Positions 33,035 through 44,280 of a DNA stretch of 64,000 nucleotides are shown here, piece by piece. Source of the stretch: Lathyrus oleraceus. Lineage: Eukaryota; Streptophyta; Magnoliopsida; Fabales; Fabaceae. The notes below the pieces were generated by a model. The model saw nothing but the letters and a program-made list of their open reading frames with translations, was not told the origin of the DNA and searched no databases. Position 1 is the first letter of the stretch, and each line of letters opens with the position of its first letter. Position numbers and translations under genes: made by a program. Location of the stretch: NCBI RefSeq assembly GCF_024323335.1, contig NC_066579.1:239651820-239715819 (forward strand), written 5' to 3'.

Positions 33035-33901
33035 GGTCTGAAAATATTTAAAAACACGACCTTAGTTCCTTGAAATTTATTTTTGTGATGAATGATATGA
33101 TGTGCATGTATGCATGAATGCAACAATCACACACAAGGGATCACACATAAGGCAAACAAAAACAAAGGTCAAGGGATGAATCAAGTCATCGTCAATATCA
33201 ATCATCCATTTTGGTGGATTAGGGTTTTCACCCCATCAACACCCAAGATCCATTGATATTGATGGTAACTGATCGGATCAACCAAGAATCAATGGGTTTG
33301 TTGCGAGTCACGTGCATGAAGTCGGGTTAAGAACCTTCCCAAAGGAGTGTACTAAGGATAAATACCTGTAGAGCATGTTATAAAAAGTTCCTAGAGTTGT
33401 AATCCCATATATCAGATATTATAGGTTTGGATGACTGACTCAATAACCCATAGTACTCTCAAGAGAAACTCGTATGAATATAGTATCGCGAAACAACTGT
33501 TATCAAGTCTACACTTGAATAGTATTTGCACTACGTTCTAAATAGGCCAAGTAGGGTTAAATTTTCTATGGTTCTTAGCTTCTCGGACTCCCAGGTTGGA
33601 GAAAGTAGTGCCTATCCACGACTTACTCGTGTGGCACCAGTAACTCCAAAGGGGTCTCCACTGAGTGGGGGATCTCAAGTCAACTTTTTTAGGAATGACT
33701 CCATCAAAGCCAACATTGACTATACCCACCATCCTATCTTAGATTGCACTCAAGTTCGGGTATAGAACTTATCTCACTACACAGAGATCACCAAGTACAA
33801 CAGACAGAAAATATCATACATACAATATATACAAACATACAAACATTAATAATCCACAAATATAATATACACAAAAAGTAAGCTAAACCGACTTGGGACT
33901 A
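33035..33901 (-). other. 5' leader of element 3
   Basis: Noncoding and closely similar to the leader of element 2 across its whole length, including AAGGTCAAGGGATGAATCAAG, GAGTCACGTGCATGAAGT and CACAGAGATCACCAAGTAC. It differs by scattered substitutions and short gaps. Confidence 0.75.
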
Positions 33902-33920
33902 CTCCCCAACAGATTCACCA
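33902..33920 (-). promoter_or_regulatory. Mutated primer-binding site of element 3
   Basis: The minus-strand sequence is TGGTGAATCTGTTGGGGAG, two differences from element 2. One lies in the first four bases, which pair with the tRNA 3' end. Confidence 0.7.
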
Positions 33921-34279
33921 TTTTTTTCCTGTAGCGGTAAATTCATGACCACTGCACTATTGGTTAACTCAACGTCAATAAAACCAGAGTTGCCACCGCG
34001 CTTTTATTATTTCCAAAGGAAAAAGGAGAAAGTATGAACAAAACCCAAAGATAAGAAGTTTTCAAATCAAAACTAATAAAATGTCATAGATTATAGGTAA
34101 GGGGGTTGGTTATACAGAGGGAAGGTATTAGCACCCAAAGTGTCCTAGGTACTTCTTGGGAGCCCCTTTGTGTGCACTTGTTTTGGTTGAAAAGTTTTTT
34201 GTTTTAAAAATAGAATGAGGGGATGAGAAAAGAATTCATTATTTACATTTTGTATTTGATAATACTTTTGGTCTTATGC

Positions 34280-34317
34280 CTACGTACCAACATAAATGTA
34301 GGATCAAAACCTCGTAG
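34280..34317. repeat. LTR hairpin module (element 3)
   Basis: CTACG/CGTAG outer arms, a weak inner CAT/ATG and GATCAAAAC spacer, matching the diverged copy of element 2. Confidence 0.5.
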
Positions 34318-37271
34318 TTCGTGGTAAAAATTTCAAAGATGGGTGGATTGATTTTAACAAAAGCTTAAATATCTTTTGTTATCAATAGGAGAATACTCAA
34401 CCAAACATCCATCGATAACGAGGGCTTTACAACAGTTAAGAGGGAGGGCTCCAACTTTGATTAAATCAACAAGTATGCCTCTAACCCCTAGTAAATGGAA
34501 AGTCTTACACTCAACATATCATGGAATGGGAGAATTAAATCTCAACCAAGGATAACTCAAATCTAAATGCTTTCCTTTTGAAAAGCTTAAAAGGAAAAAG
34601 ACATCAAGTGGATAAAATGATTAGATGAGGTTGTTAGTTTTCTTTGGTCTTTTTTAAAATAAAGTCAATACGAATAAGTCTTTTTACAAGTTTGATTAAG
34701 AAAATACTTTGAAAATCAATGGCATAAGGCCAAGGTTTCTACTCATTAAAATAAGTCTAAGTTGAAAAACAACAAGAAAAGAAGTTTTAAAAATGAGAAG
34801 GAGATTTTGAAATTAAAGAAGAAGGAGGTGGATATGAAGAGGCTATCCTAGACAAGATTAAAAGTTTTGAGTTGAAAATATCTAACCCATGGGAATCATC
34901 AACAAGACAATAATGTCAGATAGAAACCCATTTTCTTTGGATTGTCAAGCAAACAACAAAGCCATAATCATCCAGGAAATTAATAAGAAACACAATGGTA
35001 TCAAATAAAGATAACAAATCATCCAAGCTAGCACTCCAAAGCAAGCAATATTCAATGTCCTTTATGTGTATCAGATGAAAAACCCCTTGAAACATACTCA
35101 AAGAGAAAACATCAAATAATAATAATAAGTTCAACATAATAATTTAGACAAAGAGAAAAGTGTATCAGATAAACCCAAGGGAGTCTCTCAATCTTGTGTT
35201 AGATGAATGACATTGGCCATGTTTTTGATCTCAAATTAATGGCATTGACCATGTTTTTCCTCCATAGCTCAGGAATGTTGCCTACTCTAAGTCCATAGGT
35301 CCAAATCAAGTCACAAACAAAGATCCAACAGTCCCCCAATGTGTTTTTTAGTGTTTTTGTTTTTATTAAGTGTTTTAAGGTCTTAAGACCATAAACAAAA
35401 TATGATCACAAGCACAAATATATCCCAAGCACAAAGTATAATGGCTAAAGTGAGCAAAATATGAAAATAATTGAAGCATAAACATAGGCCCAAGTGAGGA
35501 AAGAGCAAATGACTGAAGCATAAACATTTTGCATGAATGTAAATGACAAATAATGATAAAATTCAAGAATTTAAATTGCATTAAAGTAAATGACAAGTAA
35601 ACTAAATGTTAGTTGTCAAGTTAGTATGTTAATTTGTGCCTTGAGGAAAATTTAGCGCTATGTTAAACAATCGTAAGTAGGCTTATGTAGAATCCATACC
35701 TATTTGAGGCCGATCGATAATAATGTTGGTGTTAATGCATGCTAGAGACAAAGTATCCATGACCAAGCTCCTAAAGCACACCACACATAAAAACAAGAGA
35801 GGATGAGCCTATCTCAGTCAAGCTTATGTTGATTCATCTGACATAAGGTCATTGATGAATCAACTAGCTAATGATCCATGAGAAGTCATTAGCCAAGAGA
35901 TGATTGGGGAATAAATGAGATGAAAATGGAAAGATGAAATGAAGGGGATCCCAAATTGGTCAAGGGGTGAACCTCACTTGATCAATACCATTCATTCATC
36001 TTGAGGGATGAAGTTTTAAACTTCATCAACCTCCTAAATCCAATAGTATTGACCAAGTCAAGGTCCAATTCAACCAAGGTCAAGGCCAAACAGAAGTAAG
36101 GTCAACATAAAGTCAATAAAAAATCTCACCAAAGCATTAAATTAATTAAACTATTTTAAAACATTTTTAAAAATGAAGAAAATAAATCTTCAAAGGTCAA
36201 AAACCTAAAACCCCTTCAGAACACCAAAGAAAAGGCCAAGGGATTTATCATAGGTCAAGTAAGGTCAAATGACCATTGACTAATCTTTTGGTATTTTTCA
36301 AAAGTCAGAAGTAATTAAAAACTAATTAAAACAAGTTAAAAAATCACAAAATTTACCAAAAATATCAAACTTAATCCAAAAATTAATTTTAAATTATAAA
36401 TGGGAAGAAGAAAATATTTGTGAATTTTTGGTGTTGGTCCCATAATTTTTGGATCAAAAATAAATTTACGGTGAATTTTAAAAGAAAAATCTATTTAAAA
36501 ATCAATTTAGAAAAGTAAAATAAAAAGGAAAAACCGGAGCCATCAGATATCTCTCATTAATTGAGGTGGCAGATTTGTTGATCCAAAGCGTACGCTCTAT
36601 GGTGTTCCTCAGTCAACGCGCCACACACATGGTAATCAAAACCAAAGGCTCAGATTAAAAGATAGAAGAGATATTTAAGGGTGAGAGCAATGCCATGCCA
36701 TCACCGGAGCCCTAGCTCCGGTCTTCTTCTCTGGTGAGGGTCACCGGACTGTCAAGATCGCACTTGCACAGAAATTTATGGATCTAACATCATTTTAAAG
36801 GAAAAATTGTAAGGATTAAGAATATGACCTCCATTTGTTCCATCTCTCACTCTATAATTAGAAAAGTGAAGATCAAATTGGAGGTGTTCAACCTGAGTTA
36901 CTTCGAATCAAGCTCAAAACAACTCAGTCACATTGCCTACATTGGTAGGACTTCAGCCAACACAAAATTCAGGTCAGATCTAGAGTGTGGATGGAGAATC
37001 AAAGAGATAAAGTTTTTAGAAATTCACCTTCTGTGAGCATCCTCTGAGCTTGGTTCTTGATGCAACGCTTCATGCTTTCCCTTCCTCTTGCTTGCAGAAA
37101 CTTAATGGAGTGGAAAAGGGAATGTATCTTTGGAGTTTTTGTTCACAAACTTGAGTTGAACAAAAACTCGATTTCTCAATAAATCTTCAAAGAATTCTAT
37201 GGTGTGAGGTTATGGCAATGGCTAGCAAAGTTGGGCAGTGTTCTCCTTCAATTCTGAGCAAATGTTGTTTG

Positions 37272-37278
37272 ATTTATA
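37272..37278 (-). promoter_or_regulatory. TATA box of element 3 LTR
   Basis: The minus-strand sequence GGCCTATAAATCAAAC is a good plant TATA box 1.5 kb from the LTR start. The equivalent site in element 2 (31316-31326) reads CCTATGAGTGC, so the box is lost there. Confidence 0.55.
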
Positions 37279-38785
37279 GGCCAAGCAATTGATATGTGCA
37301 CCTTTCCAAATTTGAATCTAAATGAGCAATTCTTGGTGCATGGGTGCATGTACAAGCCCAATTAATGATTGAAATCCACTCTAAATTGTGCCAAGAAGTT
37401 GCTGAAGTCATCACACAAGGCCATGCAAAGTTGTGTATTGTTTGGATCTCAAAACTTGCCAAAATAAGCCATGGAAATACCTCATGCGCAAGTCCCTCAT
37501 TTCTCATCTAAATGATGTGATCTTGGACTCTTTGGAAAGCTCTCATCATGAGGAACAACTTTTATGTTTTGACTTTTTAATTGAAGCTTGAAAAATGGAT
37601 AAAGTTGGCCTTGAAGGTGGAGGTATCAAACATACTTAAAAAAAATTCTAAGTTATAAGCCAAATGACCTCTCTTTCCACCTTGAATAACTTTTGATGTG
37701 AGCTTCAAATGAACTTATCTCCTTCTACAAGGTTGTATATATTCCAATTATATTTAATTTTACCACAAATTTGGCACCATTTGGAGCTTGGATAATGAAG
37801 TTATGGATTTTAGAAGTTGAGGAAATTTGCTTGTTCAGTGATGAGGACCAAAATGGACCTATAATGTTTCCTCATGGTACATGACTTTGCAAGTATAATT
37901 TAACCTTTCTCAAAGAATAAAAGTTGAATAAGACATCTTGAAATTAATCATGAAACTTGTATCATCTTCATATAATAAAAAATGAGGAAGTTATGGTTCT
38001 TGGAAGTTGACCTTCTATCTAGGGCACGGACAAAATGACCTATAATCTTTCACCATAAAAAATGACTTTCCGAGCAAAATTAGCTCTTGAGGCCAACATG
38101 AAAGATGTTTAGAATGTCATAAAGAGTAACTTGGATCTTGGAATCATTTTAATATGACAAAAATTGTAGGAGATAGGGTCTAGGAAACCCTAGATTTGAC
38201 CGGTTGACTTTTCTGGTCAACTTCCTTGAATCAACTTACACACTTGAAGTTCCTTTGCTCTTAAGGACTCATGGAGGATCATATATGCTTATGATGATGT
38301 AAAATGACGTATCCCTTGATATATTTGACCAATTGTTGAAGAAACTTGGTGAGGAAGGCACACAAGATACCCAGATGAATTAGGGATTCCTTGACAAACA
38401 AGCTTCAAACTCTTGATGAATTCTTGATCAAAATGACAAATAAAGAACATGGGGATCCATATATGATGTTTGGAACCAATGTGGACCTTTTCTTGCTTGA
38501 TCTCTTTCATTGATGGTCTCAAACCCTAATTGTGGGCTTAGTGGGACACAAATGGACACACACACACTACCTACAAAAGAAACAAAGTTATACTAGACAT
38601 ATTTTTGTATTTTGGTTATTAAACAAATAAAATAAAGTATGATACAATCATATATTCTTGATGATATCTTCCAATTCAAACCCAATGAATGATAGGTGAG
38701 GAGAATACCAAGGTGTGATCCCAACGCCAATGCAAAGCTATGAGATGGAATGAGGGATCTTAGGGGTCCAAATTGGGGTCTTACA

Positions 38786-39319
38786 CTTGGTACCACATGC
38801 ATTTCAGATGTAAATGGTGACATTGCATTGCATTTGCATTATGAGTTGTTTAATTGTGTTTGAGTATGATTGATAATACTATTATATTCGTTATCACTAT
38901 CCTGTTTTGTTGAATTTCACTGTCCATTTGTTAGATGTATTCTTACCCCCTGTTTGTTATAGTGGCATTTATGCTCTTCGAGAGTACATACAATCAAGTA
39001 CTCGGTAGGATTAGTTGCTTGTGAGTTGGAAGATGATCTTGTAGGTTGTCTTTGTTTATTTTATTTATTGTTTTTAGTTGTTGTTTATTTGTTATGATTT
39101 GTAACACTTGGGAAGGACGTGTTATTTATTTTGGAGTTTCCGCTGAAATTTATTTTTGTTATTTGTTGACTTATTATATTATTGATGCTATGAGTATTAT
39201 TTATTTTCCGCTACGAGTTTGAAACCATTTTCATGAAATAAAAGATTCATATGAAGTAACATTCCTAAACATGTATGGTTTTCTCTTTTATATTAAGAGT
39301 TGGGATTTAGGGTCTTACA
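38786..39319 (+). mobile_element. LTR 3' part of a chromovirus-type element
   Basis: Plus-strand LTR remnant that ends GGGTCTTACA at 39319, right before a tRNA-iMet-type PBS. Its left part is cut off by element 3. Content is AT-rich and noncoding. Confidence 0.65.
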
Positions 39320-39322
39320 TAG

Positions 39323-39338
39323 TGGTATCATAACAGGT
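39323..39338 (+). promoter_or_regulatory. Degenerate initiator-Met-type primer-binding site
   Basis: TGGTATCATAACAGGT differs at two positions from the common TGGTATCAGAGCAGGT form used by many Ty3/gypsy and copia elements. It lies three bases after the LTR end. Confidence 0.7.
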
Positions 39339-39716
39339 CGGTCCATCCGTCCAGGTTTTGTGATTTTATCTTTCCTGTTACGTGACATAGGTGTGAAACA
39401 TTGTTGGTGCTAATTTATTTTTCTTACCGCTTGCCAGCAAAAGCGGGATTGAAACAAGTGGGGGAGAGGCTTCCTCTTCTCTAATATTCTTCTAGTATGG
39501 AGGATTGGTTTAACGGGATGTTGATTGCAAGAGAGGAAGTGTTGTTGAGGCTATATTGCTTCTTGAACTTGAAAAGAGTGCGGATTTGAGTTTCATTCTG
39601 AAGGTCAAGTTGAGATGTCGTCAAGGGAGAATGATCAGGTGTGCGTGATAATCGCTTCCGTGAGAGTGGAATGAGATGTGGTTGCTAAGTGATATGTCGA
39701 TGATGTTTTGGATTCT
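39339..39716 (+). other. Collapsed gag/protease interval of the chromovirus
   Basis: Fewer than 400 bases separate the PBS from the first RT codons, so gag and protease have been deleted. I see no recognisable codons in it. Confidence 0.5.
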
Positions 39717-40480
39717 TGATGTGTTTCCTAAGGACATTGTGACTTATCGTTAGAGCAAGAAGTTGAGTTCACCATAGATTTAGTACTCGATACTAGACTT
39801 ATGTCAATGGCACCCTACAAAATGTCTCCAGCATAATTGAGTGAGCTTAAGAGTCAATTGGAAGATCGCTTGATAAGAAATTCGCCAGACCAAGTGTGTC
39901 ACCTTGAGGAGCCCCAATGTAATTAATAAAGACGAAAGACAATAGTATGAGGTTGTGTGTTGATTACCTTTAATAGAATAAGGTCACCATCAAGAATAAG
40001 TATCCTCTTCCCAGGATCGACGACCTTATGTATCAGTTAGGAGGAGCCTATGTTTTCATTAAGATAGACTTAAGGTTGGGTTATTGTCATATTTGAGTGA
40101 AGGATGGAGATATTTTTAATAATGTGTTCAGGGAATAATACGGTCACTATGAGTACTCATTGATGTCGTTCGGTATGTTCAATGCCCCTGGTGTATTCCA
40201 AATTGGCTGAAGATCATGTTGGGCATCTTCATACTATACTCCAAGTTTTGAAATAGAAGAAGTTGTATTTCCAGTTATCCAAATATGAGTTCTGGTTACA
40301 AGGAGTGAGGTTTCTTGATCATGTGGTTTCCATTGGTGGTATAGCGGTTGATCCTTCTAAGGTAGATGAAGTGCTATAGTGGGAAGCTCATAAGTCAGTT
40401 ACAGAGATCATAAGTTTTCTGGGGTTGGTTAGTTACTATATAAGATTTCTCGAAGGTTTTTCAAAGATAGTTATGCCTAT
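39717..40480 (+). pseudogene. Reverse transcriptase remnant, chromovirus type
   Basis: Heavily decayed plus-strand RT readable by hopping frames: FPKDIV, MSMAPYKMSPA, LSELKSQLED, a [16 protein letters not shown] stretch, GHYEYSLMSF-like, then FLDHVVSIGGIAVDPSKVDEV and SFLGLVSYYIRFLEGFSK. The segment that should carry the catalytic Ile/Val-Asp-Asp box is missing. The sequence passes directly from NAPG (about 40190) to VYSK/HVGHLHTILQVLK (about 40194 onwards). Many stops and frameshifts. It is of the Tekay/Del-like chromovirus type by motif resemblance. Confidence 0.8.
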
Positions 40481-40920
40481 CATCCGCATATCGATTGTCA
40501 GATCGAGAGGATTATCCAATCTCTGGAAGACTTATTGATGGATTCCCTCTTAAAGCAAAGAGGTGCTTGGGACTGTTTTATACCATTGATTGAGTTTATA
40601 TACAATAATAGCTACCATTCTAGTATTAGAATGGCATCATTCGAAGCTTTGTATGGAGGAATTGTAGGACTCCTCTGTGTTGGAATGAGTCTAGAGAGAG
40701 TGTGGTACTTGGACCAAAAATTATGCAGTAGATTACTGTAAAGGTAGAGATGATCCAAGAGAAGATGAAGGCGTCTCAGAGTAGACAAAAGAGCTATCAT
40801 GATAAGCAGAGGAAGAATCTCGAGTTACGAGAAGGTGATCATGTATTTAGGAGAGTCACTCATGTTTCTGGTGTTGGTCAGGCTTTTAAATCTAAGAAGT
40901 TTACTCCTCGTTTCATTTAA
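40481..40920 (+). pseudogene. Integrase C-terminal remnant, chromovirus type
   Basis: Fused to the RT remnant at about 40478-40482, so RNase H and the integrase N-terminus and core are deleted. Readable: HPHIDCQIERIIQSLED, RGAWDCFIPLIEFIYNNSYH, ASFEALYGG and, in another frame, QSRQKSYHDK-like and EGDHVF. It stops at KKFTPRFI before the GPY motif and runs into AT-rich DNA. Confidence 0.8.
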
Positions 40921-43140
40921 ATATTTATTTAAATAGAATTTTTATTTAATTAAAATGAAATAAAAAAATAACAATTTCAGAAGTTTTGGTAGAAATTAGA
41001 AATTATTGAGAATAAGAGGTGAAATGGTGAAAAATTGATTTAGTTAGGTCAAAAAGTAAAATAATCAATATTTTAAAAATTAGGGGAAAATAAATAGGAA
41101 AGTTTAAGGGGAAACTAGGTTGACAGTACGTGTGTTTGGGAATTGGGAGAAAAGAGGTAGCAAAGGAATTGGAGGAGGGTGAGCAAGGAAGTCATAACCA
41201 AGAGTTTGAAAGCTTGAATTTCGAGGTAAAGGGGGAAGGTTTCTTTATTGGTGGGTGATGATAGCCAGTCAGGGTGATGAAGAGTCTGTACCCTCCCATC
41301 GACGTCAATGGTTATGCTATTTTCCCTTTTGTAATGTGTTTGGCCAAATAAGGTTTGTGCAAAACTTTATTGGCCTTGATCGATGAATAACATTGTGATT
41401 TGTTTTACTATTGTGGGTGACCAATTGGGATTTGGGATAAATATCATATGGTCATCGTATTTGGTATTGATGCGTGAATAGTTTAGTCAAATAAGGTTTT
41501 GGCAAAACCTTATTGGCAACAATCGATGAACCAATTGCTCTCTCCGAGTTGCTCTAAAAACCAAAGGGGATTTGGGATAGACCCCTTAGGGTCAGTATAA
41601 TGATATTGTTTTTTTATTTAATATCATTTGCTGTTGATTGTGATGTCATGGTTGTTGAATTGTGCATATATGTGGTGTTCATACCTTATACTTCTTCAGA
41701 GAGATATGTGTAATTTTGAGCGACCATATTTGGTTGTGTTTCCCAAAATTTCTTTAAAAACCTTACAATGTGTATTCCCAAAATTTTAAAGAAATACCTT
41801 ATGATGTGTATTCCCAAAATTTTATAGAAAATCTTACGATCTGATTTCCCTAATGTCAAGAATCTATTTTTTTGAAAAAATTAGAGTTTTTTCACAAAAA
41901 AATCAATAATCAAAAATAGAAAAAATGCAGAAAATTATAGGTAGAGTTAGAAAGCTAACGCGATAACCTTCGTAAGTCGGCTTGAGATGTCGTCAGTTGA
42001 GTTAGAAAGATAATGTGATAACCTTGTTTTTTAAATAGAGAAATTGGATTTATAGGCGCTACAACAGTTGTAGTTCGCTGGTTTTTATACCAGAGACGTA
42101 GTCAATTTTAGCCTTGGATTGTTCATCATGTTTCACGTGTAACTTGAGTTTCATAAGTCCTTTTGGAATGTCCTCGGTTGCGTTAGAAAGATGACTTAAT
42201 GGCCTTTAAAAATGTAGAATTATATGATTTTATCATGAGTGTATAAATTTTCATGCTAGTTTAAAGTCAAGCATTATGTTTTAGAGTTTTTGTAGGAATT
42301 GTCACGATATGGCTGAACTGAAATGAATAGAACTGAAATTTTCATGCGGTTAAGTGAATTTGAAAGAGGACTTAAAGAACTTTCAAACTTGAGAGTTTTA
42401 TGATTTTTTCACAAGTCTATAATATTTGGTGCTATTTTGAGGTTAGACAATTTTAGAGTTAGATTAAGAGTTTTGAGCAATTTGGATGTTGTGACATTTT
42501 GTTATTTTATTTGGTTAGAGTTATTATATAGTTATCATAGTTTCTTTTGAGTTGTTAGAGTTGGAGATCTGAATATAGGATACACTTGAGCTGAGTTTGG
42601 AGCATTATTGACATTATAAGGTTACCTTTAAAATAATTTTGAGGAAAACTGTCCTTTATGTCCTTAGTAGAGTTATCACTCATGAATATTACCCTTAGAA
42701 AAATTGAGTATTTTAGAGTATCTTTGGGGTACCCAGAGATTATTTTGAGCATTTCCTGGGATTCTTTGAGTCCGGGAGGCCTTCGATGGTATTTTAGAGC
42801 ATCTTGTGACATTAGAGTCCTTTTGGTGACCTTAGGATCACTTTTGAGTAAATTGAGGGAATTGCTTGTCATTACACTGTTGATGGTGTGACATAATAAT
42901 AATATTGAGTTTTAAGAGTTTTTGATAAATAATAAGTTTTTTAGAAACTATGATTCCTTGAGACTTTTTAGGTTGTTTTAAGTAATTTGATGAATTCAGA
43001 ATAATTTATAATAATATAAATTTACCTTTTGAGATAAATAATTAAATATTTTTGAAAATACATTTTGAGTATAGTAATCCAGAGAGGGATTGCAATGATG
43101 TCGTTAGTAATCCAGAGAGGGATTACAATGATGGTCGAGT
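40921..43140. other. Uncharacterised AT-rich noncoding region
   Basis: No coding signal on either strand. Phrases with GTTAGAAAG, GATAACCTT and TTTATGATTTTTTCAC-like repetition (41940-42430) have the look of old LTR or untranslated DNA of a chromovirus, but I could not fix ends. A 33 bp duplication containing TAATCCAGAGAGGGATTA lies at 43077-43136. Confidence 0.4.
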
Positions 43141-43270
43141 ATGAGATTGTGTGTTAATTACCGTATGTTTAATAAGGTTACCATCAATAATAAGTATCCT
43201 CTTTCTAGGATCAACAACCTGATGGATCAGTTAGTGTGTTGTGTTTTCAGTAAGATCAACTTGAGGTCGG
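43141..43270 (+). pseudogene. Second short RT fragment, chromovirus type
   Basis: An open plus-strand stretch reads [19 protein letters not shown], then INNLMDQLV and VFSKINLRS. It covers the same RT finger region as the remnant near 39950-40080 but is better kept, so it is a separate copy. An LTR interrupts it after LRS. Confidence 0.85.
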
Positions 43271-44273
43271 TGTCATACCCCAAAATATATTCATATATTC
43301 AAGTGTTTGTGGTTGCTTACACCTAACCAAAGTAAGGGTTTTGCTTGAGGATCAAGCCCTGAAGGAGGTGGTTTTGCATTCATCTGGATCAAGATTTTAA
43401 ACCCTAAGGCTTGAAGCCTTGGGGATTTCCTCCTGGTATTGTTGGTGCATAACCTTAATTCTTGGCTATAGGTATCATTTTGTTATGGATGGTTAAAACC
43501 CTAATTTCATCACGGGCTTGATTTTCTTGGTTCATGTCATTGTTTGTTCTTGTATGAATAGTTGGTATATGGATCTTAGCATTTGGCTTGAAACCTAGTT
43601 AAAAGTGTTGACATTTGGTGACCATGCTAATCTTTTGATTAGCCCTAAACTTGGATTCATGTCATTTATGGACCATTTGCTTTGGAAGCTCATTGTTAGT
43701 TTGTGATATTTGTGTGTATGACTTGCATCTTAGTCTTGGAATCAAGCCATGAGAACCCTAATCAAGTACTTGGCATTTGTGATACTTGTTCATGTGATTT
43801 GAAAATCCTAATTCATGCATCATGGGTCCTTGATCCATTTGATACTTGACATGGTTATATTCATATAATTCATGGTTTTATTCAATTCTTGATTCACAAT
43901 GCATTTTTAGCACTTTGATTCACTCAATTTAAAGAAAGTCAGTTGAATAGGAAGGAAAGAATTTCATGTAAAAGCATAAGTTACATATTCATTTCAAAAA
44001 GGTCATCTTATTACAAGATCATAAAAGTCTCACTTCAAATTTCCATTATAAGTCATCCATTCCAATGTTCATACAAGGTACATCAAAAATCTAATTTTGA
44101 CCTAGGTTGACTTTTGGTCAACCATTGACCTAATTTCCACTTTGTGTTTCATCATCCCATCTTCATCCTCCATTTTCTTGATCTTGGTGATTTCAATAGA
44201 CTTCCACTTGATGTTGTGCTAGAACACTTCATAGGTAAGCCTTGATCATGCCATCCCTTTTGCATAAATCCCT
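43271..44273 (+). mobile_element. Truncated LTR (+) inserted in RT fragment
   Basis: Starts TGTCATACCCCAAAATATATTC directly after the RT codons, with GTCGG (43266-43270) as candidate target duplication. Noncoding, contains AAACCCTAA phrases and a GTTGACTTTTGGTCAACC pair near 44108. It ends without a PBS where the satellite begins. Confidence 0.6.
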
Positions 44274-44280
44274 ACAAGAA

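Larger units (their letters stand above)
33930..38785 (-). mobile_element. 5' LTR of Ogre element 3 (4856 bp)
   Basis: On the minus strand it begins TGTAAGACCCCAATTTGGACCC at 38785 and ends ...CCGCTACA at 33930. It is the same family as the LTR of element 2 and mostly collinear with it. It has GGGAAGGTATTAGCACCC near 34118, a hairpin module at 34280-34317 and a TATA box at 37272-37278. It cuts a chromovirus LTR on the right, with CTTGG (38786-38790) as the candidate target duplication. Confidence 0.88.
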
